64,000 nucleotides of DNA from an uncultured Lachnospiraceae bacterium (lineage in GTDB: Bacteria; Bacillota; Clostridia; Lachnospirales; Lachnospiraceae). This document shows, piece after piece, positions 35,047-43,855 of this stretch; the first letter of the stretch is position 1, and each line of letters begins with the position of its first letter. The notes beneath the pieces were generated by a model. It ran no database searches. It was not told the origin of the DNA and saw only the letters and a program-made list of their open reading frames with translations. A program made the translations under genes and the position numbers. The stretch is from NCBI GenBank assembly GCA_947164605.1, contig CAMUXE010000003.1, forward strand, positions 62,001 to 126,000, given 5' to 3'.

Positions 35047-37179
35047 TCAAGCCGACTTCTCCTGACTAGCTTTCTCTTTGATCTTTCTTTGAACAGCAGA
35101 GATCACATATCTTCCACTAACTTCACCACTATTGCCAAGATTATAGACATATTCCTCAATAAAGCCTGAAATCTTCTCCTTGTAAGAATCAGCACTGTCA
35201 AGCATCTGACTTACAACCTGCGGTATTGTCTCAATCTCATCTGTCTTAACTACCTGGCCGATAACCTTTCTCATCCAGATATTGATTGGCTCAGTGTCAA
35301 TCTTTGTGTACTCAGGATTCATAACCTTCATAGGTGTATCCATAAAGAGAACTGGTCTCAATGTGGTAAATGCATATTCATAAGTTATACCAGACCAGTC
35401 AGTAATCATAAGATCCGCCTCAAATACTGTGCTGTTTGAAGAGAAATCAGTCTGAATCTCAATATTCTTGTTATCAGCATACTTCTCTTTCAAGGCTTCC
35501 ATCTTCTCTGGCATGTGTCTTACATGCTGAGGATGAGGTCTAACAACAACATTGATATCCATAGTCTTTAACTGATCAAGAAGCTCTGTAAGGCAGGAAT
35601 CAACAATATTGTCCTTCTGCCAAGACGGAGCTATAAGGACAGTTTTCTTATCCTTCTTTCCGCTCTCCTTAACCTTCTCATCTCTCTCCTCAATCATCTG
35701 GTCAAGAAGCGGATATCCACAGTCTACGATAATCTTTCTTGGAAGATCGTAAGCAAGCTCAGTCTTTTCAATTTCTTCTCTCTGATGCTTACCAGCCACA
35801 AGAACAGAATCATAGTGATCCATAGAGCCTGTTCTCATAGTCATATTCAAACTATCCATACCATGTGGGATATAAATGTACTCTATATCCTTTCTGACGA
35901 TACTTCTCTTAATCTGATAATTCTCAATATCAGGCATTGTCATAACTACGACATCAGCATCCATCTTCATCATAAGAGTGATAAGCTTGATAGCACCGAT
36001 ATAGTAGGCGTGAATTCTGCCATTTTCCTTGGCCATATCAAAAATCTTATCGTCCGGATCACTTGTGATGTAGTGAATAGGGATATTTGAATATTTTAAG
36101 ATATAATCGATTGTCTTTGAATAGTACTTATAAAATCCATTATTCTCTGAATAAAAGACAAGGTGCTTACCTGCAATAGAGAAAAAGCGCTTATAGTCTT
36201 CCTTCTCTCTCTTGGCATTAGGATCAGCCTTGAGAGAAAACTTCTTCTTTGACTTGCCGCCATAGTTCATCATATCGGCAAGCTCTTTACGGCTCTCTTC
36301 AAGAGCCTCATAGTCTATATACTTCTCTGGATTAATCCATATATTAAGCAGGTACTGCTGCAAAATAGCAAAGAGATTACTTGCAACCCAGTAAAGAGCC
36401 GTACCAGCTGGCACGAAGCAACCCAAATATACAGACAGGCCTACTGAGAGTACCATCATACCGTATTTGTTCCAATTAGACTGCTCTGCCTGAAGAACAT
36501 TGATGCTGTTCTGTGCTATACAGAGAAGCCAAGCTGAGAAACCAGCAATTATAGGAACCCAAATACTCATGCCCATGCGCACAGATGTGATCCAAGAGAG
36601 GTCAAATCCTAAGAACTTAAGCTTAAGGCCCTTAACCTGGTCAACCATCTGACTTGCATTTATATCACTATTTTCAAACTTAACATTTCTAAAAGTCTCA
36701 TCGTACTCGCCGCTCTGAATCTGTTCAACAACTGAGAGCTGAATAGATGATGCTGTTGGATCAAGTTTATTGTCTTTGTCATTGGCAACAGCAACCTCAA
36801 TAAACTTATCAATGCCCTCCTCAGGCATTCTCAGCAGATAGTTCATAGGATGGTAGATAACAGCTACAACACCTAAAAGAAGAACAATCTGAGCAATCAA
36901 AGGAATCATTGATGCAAGAGGATTGTACTTTTCCTTCTTAAAAAGACTAGTCTGCTCATCTGCAATTCTATCCTTATCGCCAAAAAATCTGGCCTTAATG
37001 CGATTTATTTCCGGTTGCATCTTAACCATCTTAATTGAGTTTTTCTGAACCCAAATAGAGATTGGCAAGAGAACTATTTTACTTATAAGTGTAAAGAGTA
37101 TTATTGCCACACCGTAGTTGCGAACCGGGCTATAGCAGTAATACATCACAAATCCAAGAATGTCTGATAAGACTTTCAT
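35047..37179 (-). CDS. fusion of YidC/Oxa1 insertase and CDP-glycerol glycerophosphotransferase (TagF-like)
   Basis: 710 residues. Residues 1-285 form a YidC core: NYGVAIILFTLISKIVLLPIS (segment 1; Lys34 at the usual groove Arg), a charged cytoplasmic hairpin (44-88), segment 2 (90-112), a long outer loop (113-203) and three more segments (204-280; FVPAGTALYWVASNLFAILQQ). No signal peptide or lipobox. A charged linker (290-330) leads to a full TagF-like domain (335-705): YIPHG (His439), APSWQ, RPHPQH (His549) and TDWSG (Asp594, Ser596). This predicts a cytoplasmic glycerophosphotransferase tethered to an insertase-like channel. No base-level sign of a join. The LTA-synthase-like gene follows directly. 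Confidence 0.85.
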   Translation of the reverse strand: MKVLSDILGFVMYYCYSPVRNYGVAIILFTLISKIVLLPISIWVQKNSIKMVKMQPEINRIKARFFGDKDRIADEQTSLFKKEKYNPLASMIPLIAQIVLLLGVVAVIYHPMNYLLRMPEEGIDKFIEVAVANDKDNKLDPTASSIQLSVVEQIQSGEYDETFRNVKFENSDINASQMVDQVKGLKLKFLGFDLSWITSVRMGMSIWVPIIAGFSAWLLCIAQNSINVLQAEQSNWNKYGMMVLSVGLSVYLGCFVPAGTALYWVASNLFAILQQYLLNIWINPEKYIDYEALEESRKELADMMNYGGKSKKKFSLKADPNAKREKEDYKRFFSIAGKHLVFYSENNGFYKYYSKTIDYILKYSNIPIHYITSDPDDKIFDMAKENGRIHAYYIGAIKLITLMMKMDADVVVMTMPDIENYQIKRSIVRKDIEYIYIPHGMDSLNMTMRTGSMDHYDSVLVAGKHQREEIEKTELAYDLPRKIIVDCGYPLLDQMIEERDEKVKESGKKDKKTVLIAPSWQKDNIVDSCLTELLDQLKTMDINVVVRPHPQHVRHMPEKMEALKEKYADNKNIEIQTDFSSNSTVFEADLMITDWSGITYEYAFTTLRPVLFMDTPMKVMNPEYTKIDTEPINIWMRKVIGQVVKTDEIETIPQVVSQMLDSADSYKEKISGFIEEYVYNLGNSGEVSGRYVISAVQRKIKEKASQEKSA

Positions 37180-37200
37180 AATCTCCCTCTAACTTTCAAA

Positions 37201-37728
37201 TCACTTTTTCTTGAAAGCCCAAAGCTTATTCAAGAAGAAATTAATTGGAACATTTACTATCAAGTTAACAATTGTAGCTATATACTTGTTGATGTGCAAA
37301 ACATTGACCCAAAGCAGGAGCATAAGGCTGTTAAGCACAATACCTGTGACTGCATACGAACAATAGGTCTTGAACAAGGCTGCCCAAACATTGCGCTTTT
37401 CTCCATCCTTCTTGGTAAAAACATACTTGTTGTTCCAATAGAAGGACCAAAGCACGCTCAGGGCAAATGCTATGAAATTAGCAAGCAAAATGCCAACTGT
37501 ATTCATCATCTGCTCATCTGTAAAAACAGTCTTCTCGAGTATATAGATAGCCGCCCAGTTTATAGCTGTGGAGATGATTGTATTGGACACTCCAACCAGC
37601 CCGAACTTGACAAACTCTATAAAAGTCTGCCTGATCTTTGGTGTCAGCTCCTTGTGAAGAATCTTAAACAAGATTTCGAGGCACCAAAGAGCGACAGCCT
37701 CTATAATTCCATAAATTTTCTTTCCCAT
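37201..37728 (-). CDS. gtrA: GtrA-family membrane protein
   Basis: About 175 residues. ATG at 37728 is used: AGGTGG lies just before it, 11 bases behind the previous stop. Four membrane segments with the GtrA start FVKFGLVGVSNTIIST and NFxAFALSVLWSFYWNNKYVF. The family is thought to help flip polyprenyl-phosphate sugars to the outer face for GtrB/GT-C systems. A GtrB-like synthase lies two genes upstream (38642-39625), separated by a GT2 gene. Confidence 0.85.
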   Translation of the reverse strand: MGKKIYGIIEAVALWCLEILFKILHKELTPKIRQTFIEFVKFGLVGVSNTIISTAINWAAIYILEKTVFTDEQMMNTVGILLANFIAFALSVLWSFYWNNKYVFTKKDGEKRNVWAALFKTYCSYAVTGIVLNSLMLLLWVNVLHINKYIATIVNLIVNVPINFFLNKLWAFKKK

Positions 37729-37739
37729 AAACCACCTAA

Positions 37740-38555
37740 TTAGCCATATGTGTTGTAGGCTTTTTTGTAAAATACCATTATAAGTTTTGTCATCCATTTA
37801 GGCCAAAACTGATTGAACATATATGTGTCATCAATCTCTCTTTTATGGCTTACAATAAACTCCTTGCTTGTAGCCCCATCATGAACTCTGTAGTAGCTGA
37901 GCGGCTTATCCACATAAGCCCAGATTCCATCAACCTTAGCAAGCTTCAGGAAGGTATCCCAGTCAATATTGAATTTGAGCTCAGATGTGAAAACTGATTC
38001 TCCCAATACTTTCTTGTTATATGTGACAGATGGGCAGCATATAGAGTTGCCAAGGCAGAGAGTAGCCTTTCTCCAAAAGGCACTTTTAGCCATACCGTCT
38101 GATTTCATAGGGATTCTTAAAAATCTTCTGATTTTAGAGTTGATGTCTCTCTTTCCAATCTCCCCATTCTTGATTGGCATATAATCTGTATAGAACATGG
38201 TCACATCCTTGCCTTTAGCCTTAGCCTCAAGCTTCTTAACCCTGTCAATCATGTTCTTTACATAAAATTCATTGTACTTGTCATCCTGATGAGCAATTGT
38301 AACCCAATCTGTATCTGCACTGTTATATGCAAAATTCCAGTCATCCCTAATATCACTTGCTCCATCTCTGACAAAGAGTGGAATATCGTACTTATTGGCG
38401 ATATTTTCGATATATGGACATGGAGTTGAAGTTGCTATGATGATCTTAGACTTAACTGCTTGATTTACCAAGGATTTGACACATTCCTCAAGATATTCAG
38501 ATTCCTTATATGCACACACGGCAAATGTGTGGCTGAAACTTTCTTTGCTAGCCAT
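37740..38555 (-). CDS. GT2 glycosyltransferase
   Basis: 271 residues, soluble, GT-A fold: FAVCAYKESEYLEECVKSL at the start, VTIAHQDDKYNEFYV (the Asp-Asp pair in the metal-binding place), WRKATLCLGNSICCPSVTYNK, and FNIDWDTFLKLAKV late in the domain. The HQDD form of the DXD motif occurs in surface-polysaccharide transferases of the EpsE/WaaE kind. AAAGGGTAGTT precedes the ATG. Donor and acceptor are unknown. Confidence 0.82.
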   Translation of the reverse strand: MASKESFSHTFAVCAYKESEYLEECVKSLVNQAVKSKIIIATSTPCPYIENIANKYDIPLFVRDGASDIRDDWNFAYNSADTDWVTIAHQDDKYNEFYVKNMIDRVKKLEAKAKGKDVTMFYTDYMPIKNGEIGKRDINSKIRRFLRIPMKSDGMAKSAFWRKATLCLGNSICCPSVTYNKKVLGESVFTSELKFNIDWDTFLKLAKVDGIWAYVDKPLSYYRVHDGATSKEFIVSHKREIDDTYMFNQFWPKWMTKLIMVFYKKAYNTYG

Positions 38556-38641
38556 AACTACCCTTTCATATGCTTACCATACAGCCTTTTCCCTAGCGTA
38601 TTTAAATGAGGCCTAAGCCCCCCTTGTAAATGCAATAGTAA

Positions 38642-39625
38642 TTAATGTTTATCAGCAATTCCATCTTCCTTAGCGCCATTCTCCCTGAGAAGCGTGTCAA
38701 CTATGAATCTTGGTCTTGCCTTAGTCTCCATATAGAGCTTGCCAATATATTCGCCTACAATACCCACAGAGAGCAATAGCAGGCCTCCAATAGCCCATAT
38801 AGATACCATAATAGAAGCCCAGCCCTGAGTTGTGTTACCCTGGAAATAGCCTATTATGCAGTATATAAGTAAAAGAATGCTGATAAGGAAGATAAATATT
38901 CCTGTTGTGAAAATCATTCTAATTGGCTTTACACTAAAAGATGTGATTCCATCAAAGGCAAAAGCAAGCATCTTCTTTAATGGATACTTAGATTCACCGG
39001 CAAATCTCTCATGTCTTTCATAAGTTACAACATCAGTCTTAAATCCGATAAGTGGCACAATACCTCTTAAGAAAAGGTTAACCTCCTTATAGCCTTCAAG
39101 CTCCTCGAGAGCTCTCTTGCTCATAAGGCGGTAATCTGCGTGATTGTAGACAATGTCAACGCCAAGTCCGGCCATAAGCTTATAAAAGCTCTGAGCAGTA
39201 AACTTCTTAAAGAAGGTGTCTGTCTTTCTAGAACTTCTAACACCATAGACTATGTGACATCCCTCATTGTATTTCTGCATAAACTCGTCAAGGACTTCAA
39301 TATCATCCTGAAGATCAGCATCCATAGAAATAGCACAATCACATAAGTCCTTAACAGTCATAAGACCTGCGAGAAGAGCATTCTGATGGCCTCTGTTTCT
39401 AGAGCACTTAATTCCATATACAAAAGAGTTTTCCTTATTGAGTTTTTCAATCAGTTCCCAAGTCTTATCGCGAGAACCGTCATCGACATAGCATATTCTG
39501 CTCTCAGATGAAATCAAGCCCTGATTGACCATTCTAGTCAATTTCTCAGTAAGCCTCTTTGTTGTCTCAGTTAAAACTGCCTCCTCGTTGTAACAAGGAA
39601 CCACTATATACAAGGTATTATTCAT
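38642..39625 (-). CDS. GtrB-like polyprenyl-phosphate glycosyltransferase
   Basis: 327 residues: GT-A domain (VPCYNEEAVL, VDDGSRDKT, NRGHQNALLAGL, MDADLQDD) followed by two C-terminal membrane segments (about 235-260 and 270-300) and KLYMETKARPRF. This is the GtrB/ArnC/CsbB layout: it loads a sugar from a nucleotide donor onto undecaprenyl phosphate inside the membrane. Together with the GtrA-like protein it would deliver an outer-face sugar to one of the GT-C proteins. AAGGGAAAAACCG lies before the ATG. Confidence 0.88.
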   Translation of the reverse strand: MNNTLYIVVPCYNEEAVLTETTKRLTEKLTRMVNQGLISSESRICYVDDGSRDKTWELIEKLNKENSFVYGIKCSRNRGHQNALLAGLMTVKDLCDCAISMDADLQDDIEVLDEFMQKYNEGCHIVYGVRSSRKTDTFFKKFTAQSFYKLMAGLGVDIVYNHADYRLMSKRALEELEGYKEVNLFLRGIVPLIGFKTDVVTYERHERFAGESKYPLKKMLAFAFDGITSFSVKPIRMIFTTGIFIFLISILLLIYCIIGYFQGNTTQGWASIMVSIWAIGGLLLLSVGIVGEYIGKLYMETKARPRFIVDTLLRENGAKEDGIADKH

Positions 39626-39652
39626 CGGTTTTTCCCTTTTAAAGTAAACACA

Positions 39653-40513
39653 TTATATTTCGTCATTTTCTTTTAAGAGCTCAACATATCTCTTAGTCGC
39701 ATCCTGCCAAGATGGCAATCTATTAAAGCCATTAGCTGTGAGCTTTTCTTTGCTCATGCGACTGTTATAAGGTCTCTTAGCCTTTGTTGGAAACTCTGTT
39801 GCAGGAACTGGAGTTACATCAACATCAAGTCCTGCGGCAGCGTATATCTCTTTAGTGAACTCATACCATGAGCAAAGTCCCTCATTGGTTGCATGATATC
39901 TGCCATATTTATCGCTCTCTATCATATCTACCAAGAGAATTGCGAGATCATATGTGTATGTTGGAGAGCCAATCTGATCATCGACAACCTTGACGGCACC
40001 GCGCTCCTTGCCAAGTCTCAACATAGTTCTGATAAAGTTGCTTCCGTTGATTCCAAAAACCCAAGAAATTCTAACTATAAAGAATTTATCAACATTGCTT
40101 GTAACTGCAACTTCACCTTCATACTTTGTCTGACCATAAACATTGAGTGGCTGAGTAACCTCATCATCTGGTTCCCAAGGTCTTTGGCCCTGACCGTCAA
40201 ATACGTAATCTGTGCTGATGTACATCATCTTTGCACCATATTCCTTGCAAGACTTGGCAATATTCTCAGTACCCTTTGCATTGACCTTACGGCATATCTC
40301 AACATTGTCCTCTGCCTTATCTACTGCAGTATAAGCTGCACAATGGATTACAGCATCTGGCTTTGCTCGACCAATAACTGAATCTACAGCACTTGCATCA
40401 GTGATATCACAATCAGCTATATCAATTCCTATAGCTGTATGTCCTCTTTTTGCAAGTTCTTCAACTACATCATGTCCGAGCTGTCCCTTAACACCTGTAA
40501 CTATAACCTTCAT
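39653..40513 (-). CDS. rmlD: dTDP-4-dehydrorhamnose reductase-like enzyme
   Basis: 286 residues of the RmlD family: VTGVKGQLGHDVVEEL (Rossmann start), DITD, CAAYTAVDKAEDN, YISTDYVFDG and YGQTKYEGE (Tyr/Lys pair), ending in RPYNSRMSKEKL. The usual product is dTDP-L-rhamnose. No rmlA, rmlB or rmlC is in this window; those genes would have to lie elsewhere, or the enzyme may reduce another 4-keto sugar. Its ribosome site lies inside the end of the rmd gene, which suggests coupled translation. Confidence 0.85.
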   Translation of the reverse strand: MKVIVTGVKGQLGHDVVEELAKRGHTAIGIDIADCDITDASAVDSVIGRAKPDAVIHCAAYTAVDKAEDNVEICRKVNAKGTENIAKSCKEYGAKMMYISTDYVFDGQGQRPWEPDDEVTQPLNVYGQTKYEGEVAVTSNVDKFFIVRISWVFGINGSNFIRTMLRLGKERGAVKVVDDQIGSPTYTYDLAILLVDMIESDKYGRYHATNEGLCSWYEFTKEIYAAAGLDVDVTPVPATEFPTKAKRPYNSRMSKEKLTANGFNRLPSWQDATKRYVELLKENDEI

Positions 40514-40521
40514 AATGAAAC

Positions 40522-41466
40522 TTACTCTCCTCTATACTTTCTCCAAAAATCCAATGTCTCTTTAAGTGTTGTCTCAATTGAGATTTCTGGCTGCCAGCCT
40601 GTCTGGCTCTTAAGCTTATCAATATCTGGTTCTATAATAGGCACATCAACCGGTCTCATCTTTTTAGGATCAGTCTTTACCTCAATCTTTGCATCTGACA
40701 ATGAAAGGATCTTATCTAACATCTCCTGAATCATAAGAGCATGACCACTTCCGACATTATATGTCTCACCGGCCTTACCCTTAGATACTATAAGTGCATA
40801 AGCCCTCACAACATCTCTTACATCAGTGAAATCTCTCTTTGCACTCAAGTTGCCAACATACATGACAGGAGGATTTACCCCCTTTTCAATGTCTGCAACC
40901 TGCTTACAGAAATCAGGAATTACAAATATTGGCTTCTGATTAGGGCCTATATGGTTGAAAGATCTAGACATCATAACATCTATACCGTATGCATCTGAAT
41001 AGATTCTTCCAAGCATGTTCTGACATGACTTTGTAGCAGCATAGATATTGCCTGGTCTAAGGACTGTATCCTCCTCAATAGGACATGCATCCTCACTGAT
41101 ATGACCATATTCCTCTCCAGAACCCACCAAGAGTACTCTTGGCTTCTTATCAAGCTCCTTGATTGTCTCCAAAAGATTGATACAGCCAATAATATTTACA
41201 TTAGCTGTCAACTGTGGCTTTTTCCAAGACACAGCGACAGAAGACTGAGCTGCTAGATGAATTACATAATCAGGCTTTGAGGCTTCGAAAACACTCTTAA
41301 GACTGTCCATATCAAGTATGTCACAGTTGAGCACACGAGCTCCCGCAATCTCTAATTCTTCATTCTCAGTTTTTGTTACATCTACATCCCACTTCAAATC
41401 ATTTATAAGATGATTGCAAAGATATGGGCCTACGAAACCGCTTCCACCGATAATAAGTGTCTTCAA
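40522..41466 (-). CDS. rmd: GDP-6-deoxy-D-mannose reductase
   Basis: Reduces GDP-4-keto-6-deoxy-D-mannose, the Gmd product, to GDP-D-rhamnose. 314 residues: IIGGSGFVGPYLCNHL, HLAAQSSVAVSW, VGSGEEYG, YAATKSCQN (Tyr/Lys) and the Rmd-typical RPVDVPIIEPDIDKL. TTG is the start codon (41466), with GGGAG 8 bases before. Rmd rather than fucose synthase is favoured by this last motif and by the short length. Directly behind gmd. Confidence 0.88.
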   Translation of the reverse strand: MKTLIIGGSGFVGPYLCNHLINDLKWDVDVTKTENEELEIAGARVLNCDILDMDSLKSVFEASKPDYVIHLAAQSSVAVSWKKPQLTANVNIIGCINLLETIKELDKKPRVLLVGSGEEYGHISEDACPIEEDTVLRPGNIYAATKSCQNMLGRIYSDAYGIDVMMSRSFNHIGPNQKPIFVIPDFCKQVADIEKGVNPPVMYVGNLSAKRDFTDVRDVVRAYALIVSKGKAGETYNVGSGHALMIQEMLDKILSLSDAKIEVKTDPKKMRPVDVPIIEPDIDKLKSQTGWQPEISIETTLKETLDFWRKYRGE

Positions 41467-41542
41467 GGCATTTCTCCCTAATTATTTCATAAAAATTTTT
41501 AATGCCAATAGCTATATAAAAATATAACTATCGGCATATAAA

Positions 41543-42574
41543 TTAAAGGTTTGCTGATTTAATTTCTTTTTCAACAAGCTTAAGATCGTTTGCAACCATG
41601 CGCTCAACCATCTCATCAAAGCTTATCTCTCTAACCCAACCAAGCTCCTTCTCAGCCTTTGATGGATCACCAACTAAAAGCTCAACCTCTGCAGGTCTGA
41701 AGAATTTTGGGTTAACCTTAAGTACTACCTTACCTGTAGCCTTATCCTTAGCGATTTCATCTACACCGCTGCCTTCGAACTCAACTTCGATACCAGCAGC
41801 CTTGAATGCAGCCTTAGCAAAATCTCTAACTGTGATTGTTGTACCTGTAGCTACAACGTAATCTTCTGGCTTGTCCTGCTGAAGGATGAGCCACATAGCC
41901 TTAACATAATCCTTTGAGTGACCCCAGTCTCTCTTTGCATCGAGATTACCGAGTTCAACGTGATCAAGAAGACCAAGCTTAATACGTGCTACAGAATTTG
42001 TAATCTTTCTTGTAACGAACTCAAGACCTCTTCTCTCACTCTCGTGGTTGAAAAGGATACCAGAACAAGCATACATGTCATAGCTCTCTCTGTAGTTCTT
42101 TGTGATCCAATATCCATAAAGCTTAGCAACACCGTATGGGCTTCTTGGATAGAATGGAGTTGTCTCTGTCTGAGGAATAGCCTGAACCTTACCGAACATC
42201 TCTGATGTTGAAGCCTGGTAGAACTTAGCCTCTGGCTTTACTACACGAATTGCCTCGAGCATATTAGTAACACCTACAGCATCGATATCAGCTGTAGTAC
42301 ATGGTGTATCCCAAGATGTTGCTACGAACGACTGAGCTGCAAGGTTATATACTTCATCAGCCTGAGAAATTCTCATAGCTCTGATCAATGAAACTACATC
42401 CTGCATATCTGCATAGATGAAATTAATCTTATCTTTGATATGCTCAACGTTGCCATAATCAACAACGCTCTTTCTTCTCATAAGGCCATAAACCTCATAA
42501 CCGTTCTCTAAAAGTAACTCAGCAAGGTAAGAACCATCCTGACCATTTACACCTGTAATTAATGCTCTTTTCAT
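41543..42574 (-). CDS. gmd: GDP-mannose 4,6-dehydratase
   Basis: Makes GDP-4-keto-6-deoxy-D-mannose from GDP-mannose. 343 residues from the ATG at 42574, chosen by GGAGAAAGTT in front. GVNGQDGSYLAELLL, LMRRKSVVDYGN, NLAAQSFVATSW, STSEMFGKVQ, SPYGVAKLYGYW and GNLDAKRDWGHSKDYV are all Gmd signatures. manC lies just upstream and rmd just downstream, giving the complete route from mannose-1-phosphate to GDP-D-rhamnose. Confidence 0.96.
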   Translation of the reverse strand: MKRALITGVNGQDGSYLAELLLENGYEVYGLMRRKSVVDYGNVEHIKDKINFIYADMQDVVSLIRAMRISQADEVYNLAAQSFVATSWDTPCTTADIDAVGVTNMLEAIRVVKPEAKFYQASTSEMFGKVQAIPQTETTPFYPRSPYGVAKLYGYWITKNYRESYDMYACSGILFNHESERRGLEFVTRKITNSVARIKLGLLDHVELGNLDAKRDWGHSKDYVKAMWLILQQDKPEDYVVATGTTITVRDFAKAAFKAAGIEVEFEGSGVDEIAKDKATGKVVLKVNPKFFRPAEVELLVGDPSKAEKELGWVREISFDEMVERMVANDLKLVEKEIKSANL

Positions 42575-42640
42575 AACTTTCTCCATTCAATTATTAAATC
42601 AATTATTTTTATTTTAGTTTGCTTTATATTGCTCTATCGC

Positions 42641-43711
42641 CTATAAATACTGTGTCTTGCCCTGTTCTCTCAAAGCTGCAAGAACCTGCTTAATCTCTCC
42701 GGCATGTTCCTTGCTTGAGATAAGAATAGCATCGTCAGTATCTACTACTATCATATCCTTAAGACCAACTGTTGCAATAAGCTTATCCTGACCCTGAATT
42801 ACACAGTCGCTAGTGTTGATACTTACCACATTTCCAGCTATACAGTTATGATTCTCATCATTCTTCTTAATTCTACCTACTGCAAGCCAAGAACCAACAT
42901 CATCCCAACCAAAATTACCAGCTAAGGTGAAGATGTTTTCAGCCTTCTCCATGATGCCATAGTCAACTGACTGTGACTCTAGAAGTGGGAACTCTTTATT
43001 GAGGACCTCAGTGTAATCAGCCTGACCAACTGCATCCTTAATTTTGAGCAAGCCTTCATATGTGCTTGGCATATACTTCTTGAACTGCTCAAGAATTGTT
43101 TTTGTGCTCCATACGAACATACCTGAATTCCAGAGATAGTGTCCATCTTCAAGATAAGATTTAGCTGTCTCTAAATCTGGCTTTTCAACGAACTTTTCAA
43201 CAGCTACGCCATTGCCATTCTTTGAATCGCTTGAGTACTTAATATATCCGTAACCTGTCTCAGGATAATTAGGAGTAATACCTACTGTGACAAGATTTGG
43301 GCCTGATTCAGCAATCTTGATTGCCTCTTTAAATGTATCAATAAAGATCTCATTGCTCTTGATAAGGTGATCAGAAGGAAGAACTATCATAACAGCCTCT
43401 TCATTCTTCTTAGCAGCATGTACAGCTCCAAGACCTATACAAGGTGCTGTATTTCTACCGATTGGCTCACAAAGAATGTTCTCTTCAGGAATCTCTGGTA
43501 ACTGTTCCCTAACTAAAGCTCGATAATTTTCATTAGTAGAGATGTAGATATCCTTCATATCAACCAAAGGATTAATTCTCTCTACAGTAAGCTGTATCAT
43601 TGTCTTTCCATCATCTGTAAGTGATAAAAACTGTTTTGGAAGGTTAAGACGGCTCTTTGGCCAGAATCTTTCTCCCTTACCACCTGCCATGATTAATGCA
43701 GTTGTCTTCAT
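42641..43711 (-). CDS. manC: mannose-1-phosphate guanylyltransferase
   Basis: Makes GDP-mannose from mannose-1-phosphate and GTP. 356 residues, nucleotidyltransferase plus a short left-handed helix end. Motifs are intact: MAGGKGERFWPKSR with PKQF, VLPSDHLI, PETGYGYI, FVEKPD and HYLWNSGMF. There is no fused isomerase cupin, unlike AlgA/ManC of proteobacteria. It is the first gene behind a consensus promoter (43796-43824). A second, eroded ManC-like domain sits in the fusion at 26253-28589. Confidence 0.95.
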   Translation of the reverse strand: MKTTALIMAGGKGERFWPKSRLNLPKQFLSLTDDGKTMIQLTVERINPLVDMKDIYISTNENYRALVREQLPEIPEENILCEPIGRNTAPCIGLGAVHAAKKNEEAVMIVLPSDHLIKSNEIFIDTFKEAIKIAESGPNLVTVGITPNYPETGYGYIKYSSDSKNGNGVAVEKFVEKPDLETAKSYLEDGHYLWNSGMFVWSTKTILEQFKKYMPSTYEGLLKIKDAVGQADYTEVLNKEFPLLESQSVDYGIMEKAENIFTLAGNFGWDDVGSWLAVGRIKKNDENHNCIAGNVVSINTSDCVIQGQDKLIATVGLKDMIVVDTDDAILISSKEHAGEIKQVLAALREQGKTQYL

Positions 43712-43795
43712 TTTGCTATCTCCATTTCAGCTCTTAAGCTATTTAAATAATAATTCTACGCCTAAGCATACTTTCAAGTGTCCAAAAGCTAAATT

Positions 43796-43824
43796 ATTAT
43801 AACTTTATGTTCTTTGCTTGTCAA
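43796..43824 (-). promoter_or_regulatory. consensus sigma-A promoter of the manC-gmd-rmd unit
   Basis: Minus strand TTGACA (43819-43824), exactly 17 bases, TATAAT (43796-43801): a perfect match to consensus. The start codon of manC follows about 85 bases later. It gives strong, probably constant transcription of the GDP-sugar genes and everything behind them. Confidence 0.88.
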
Positions 43825-43855
43825 TCATATAGCTTTTTTCTGAATAATATATACT

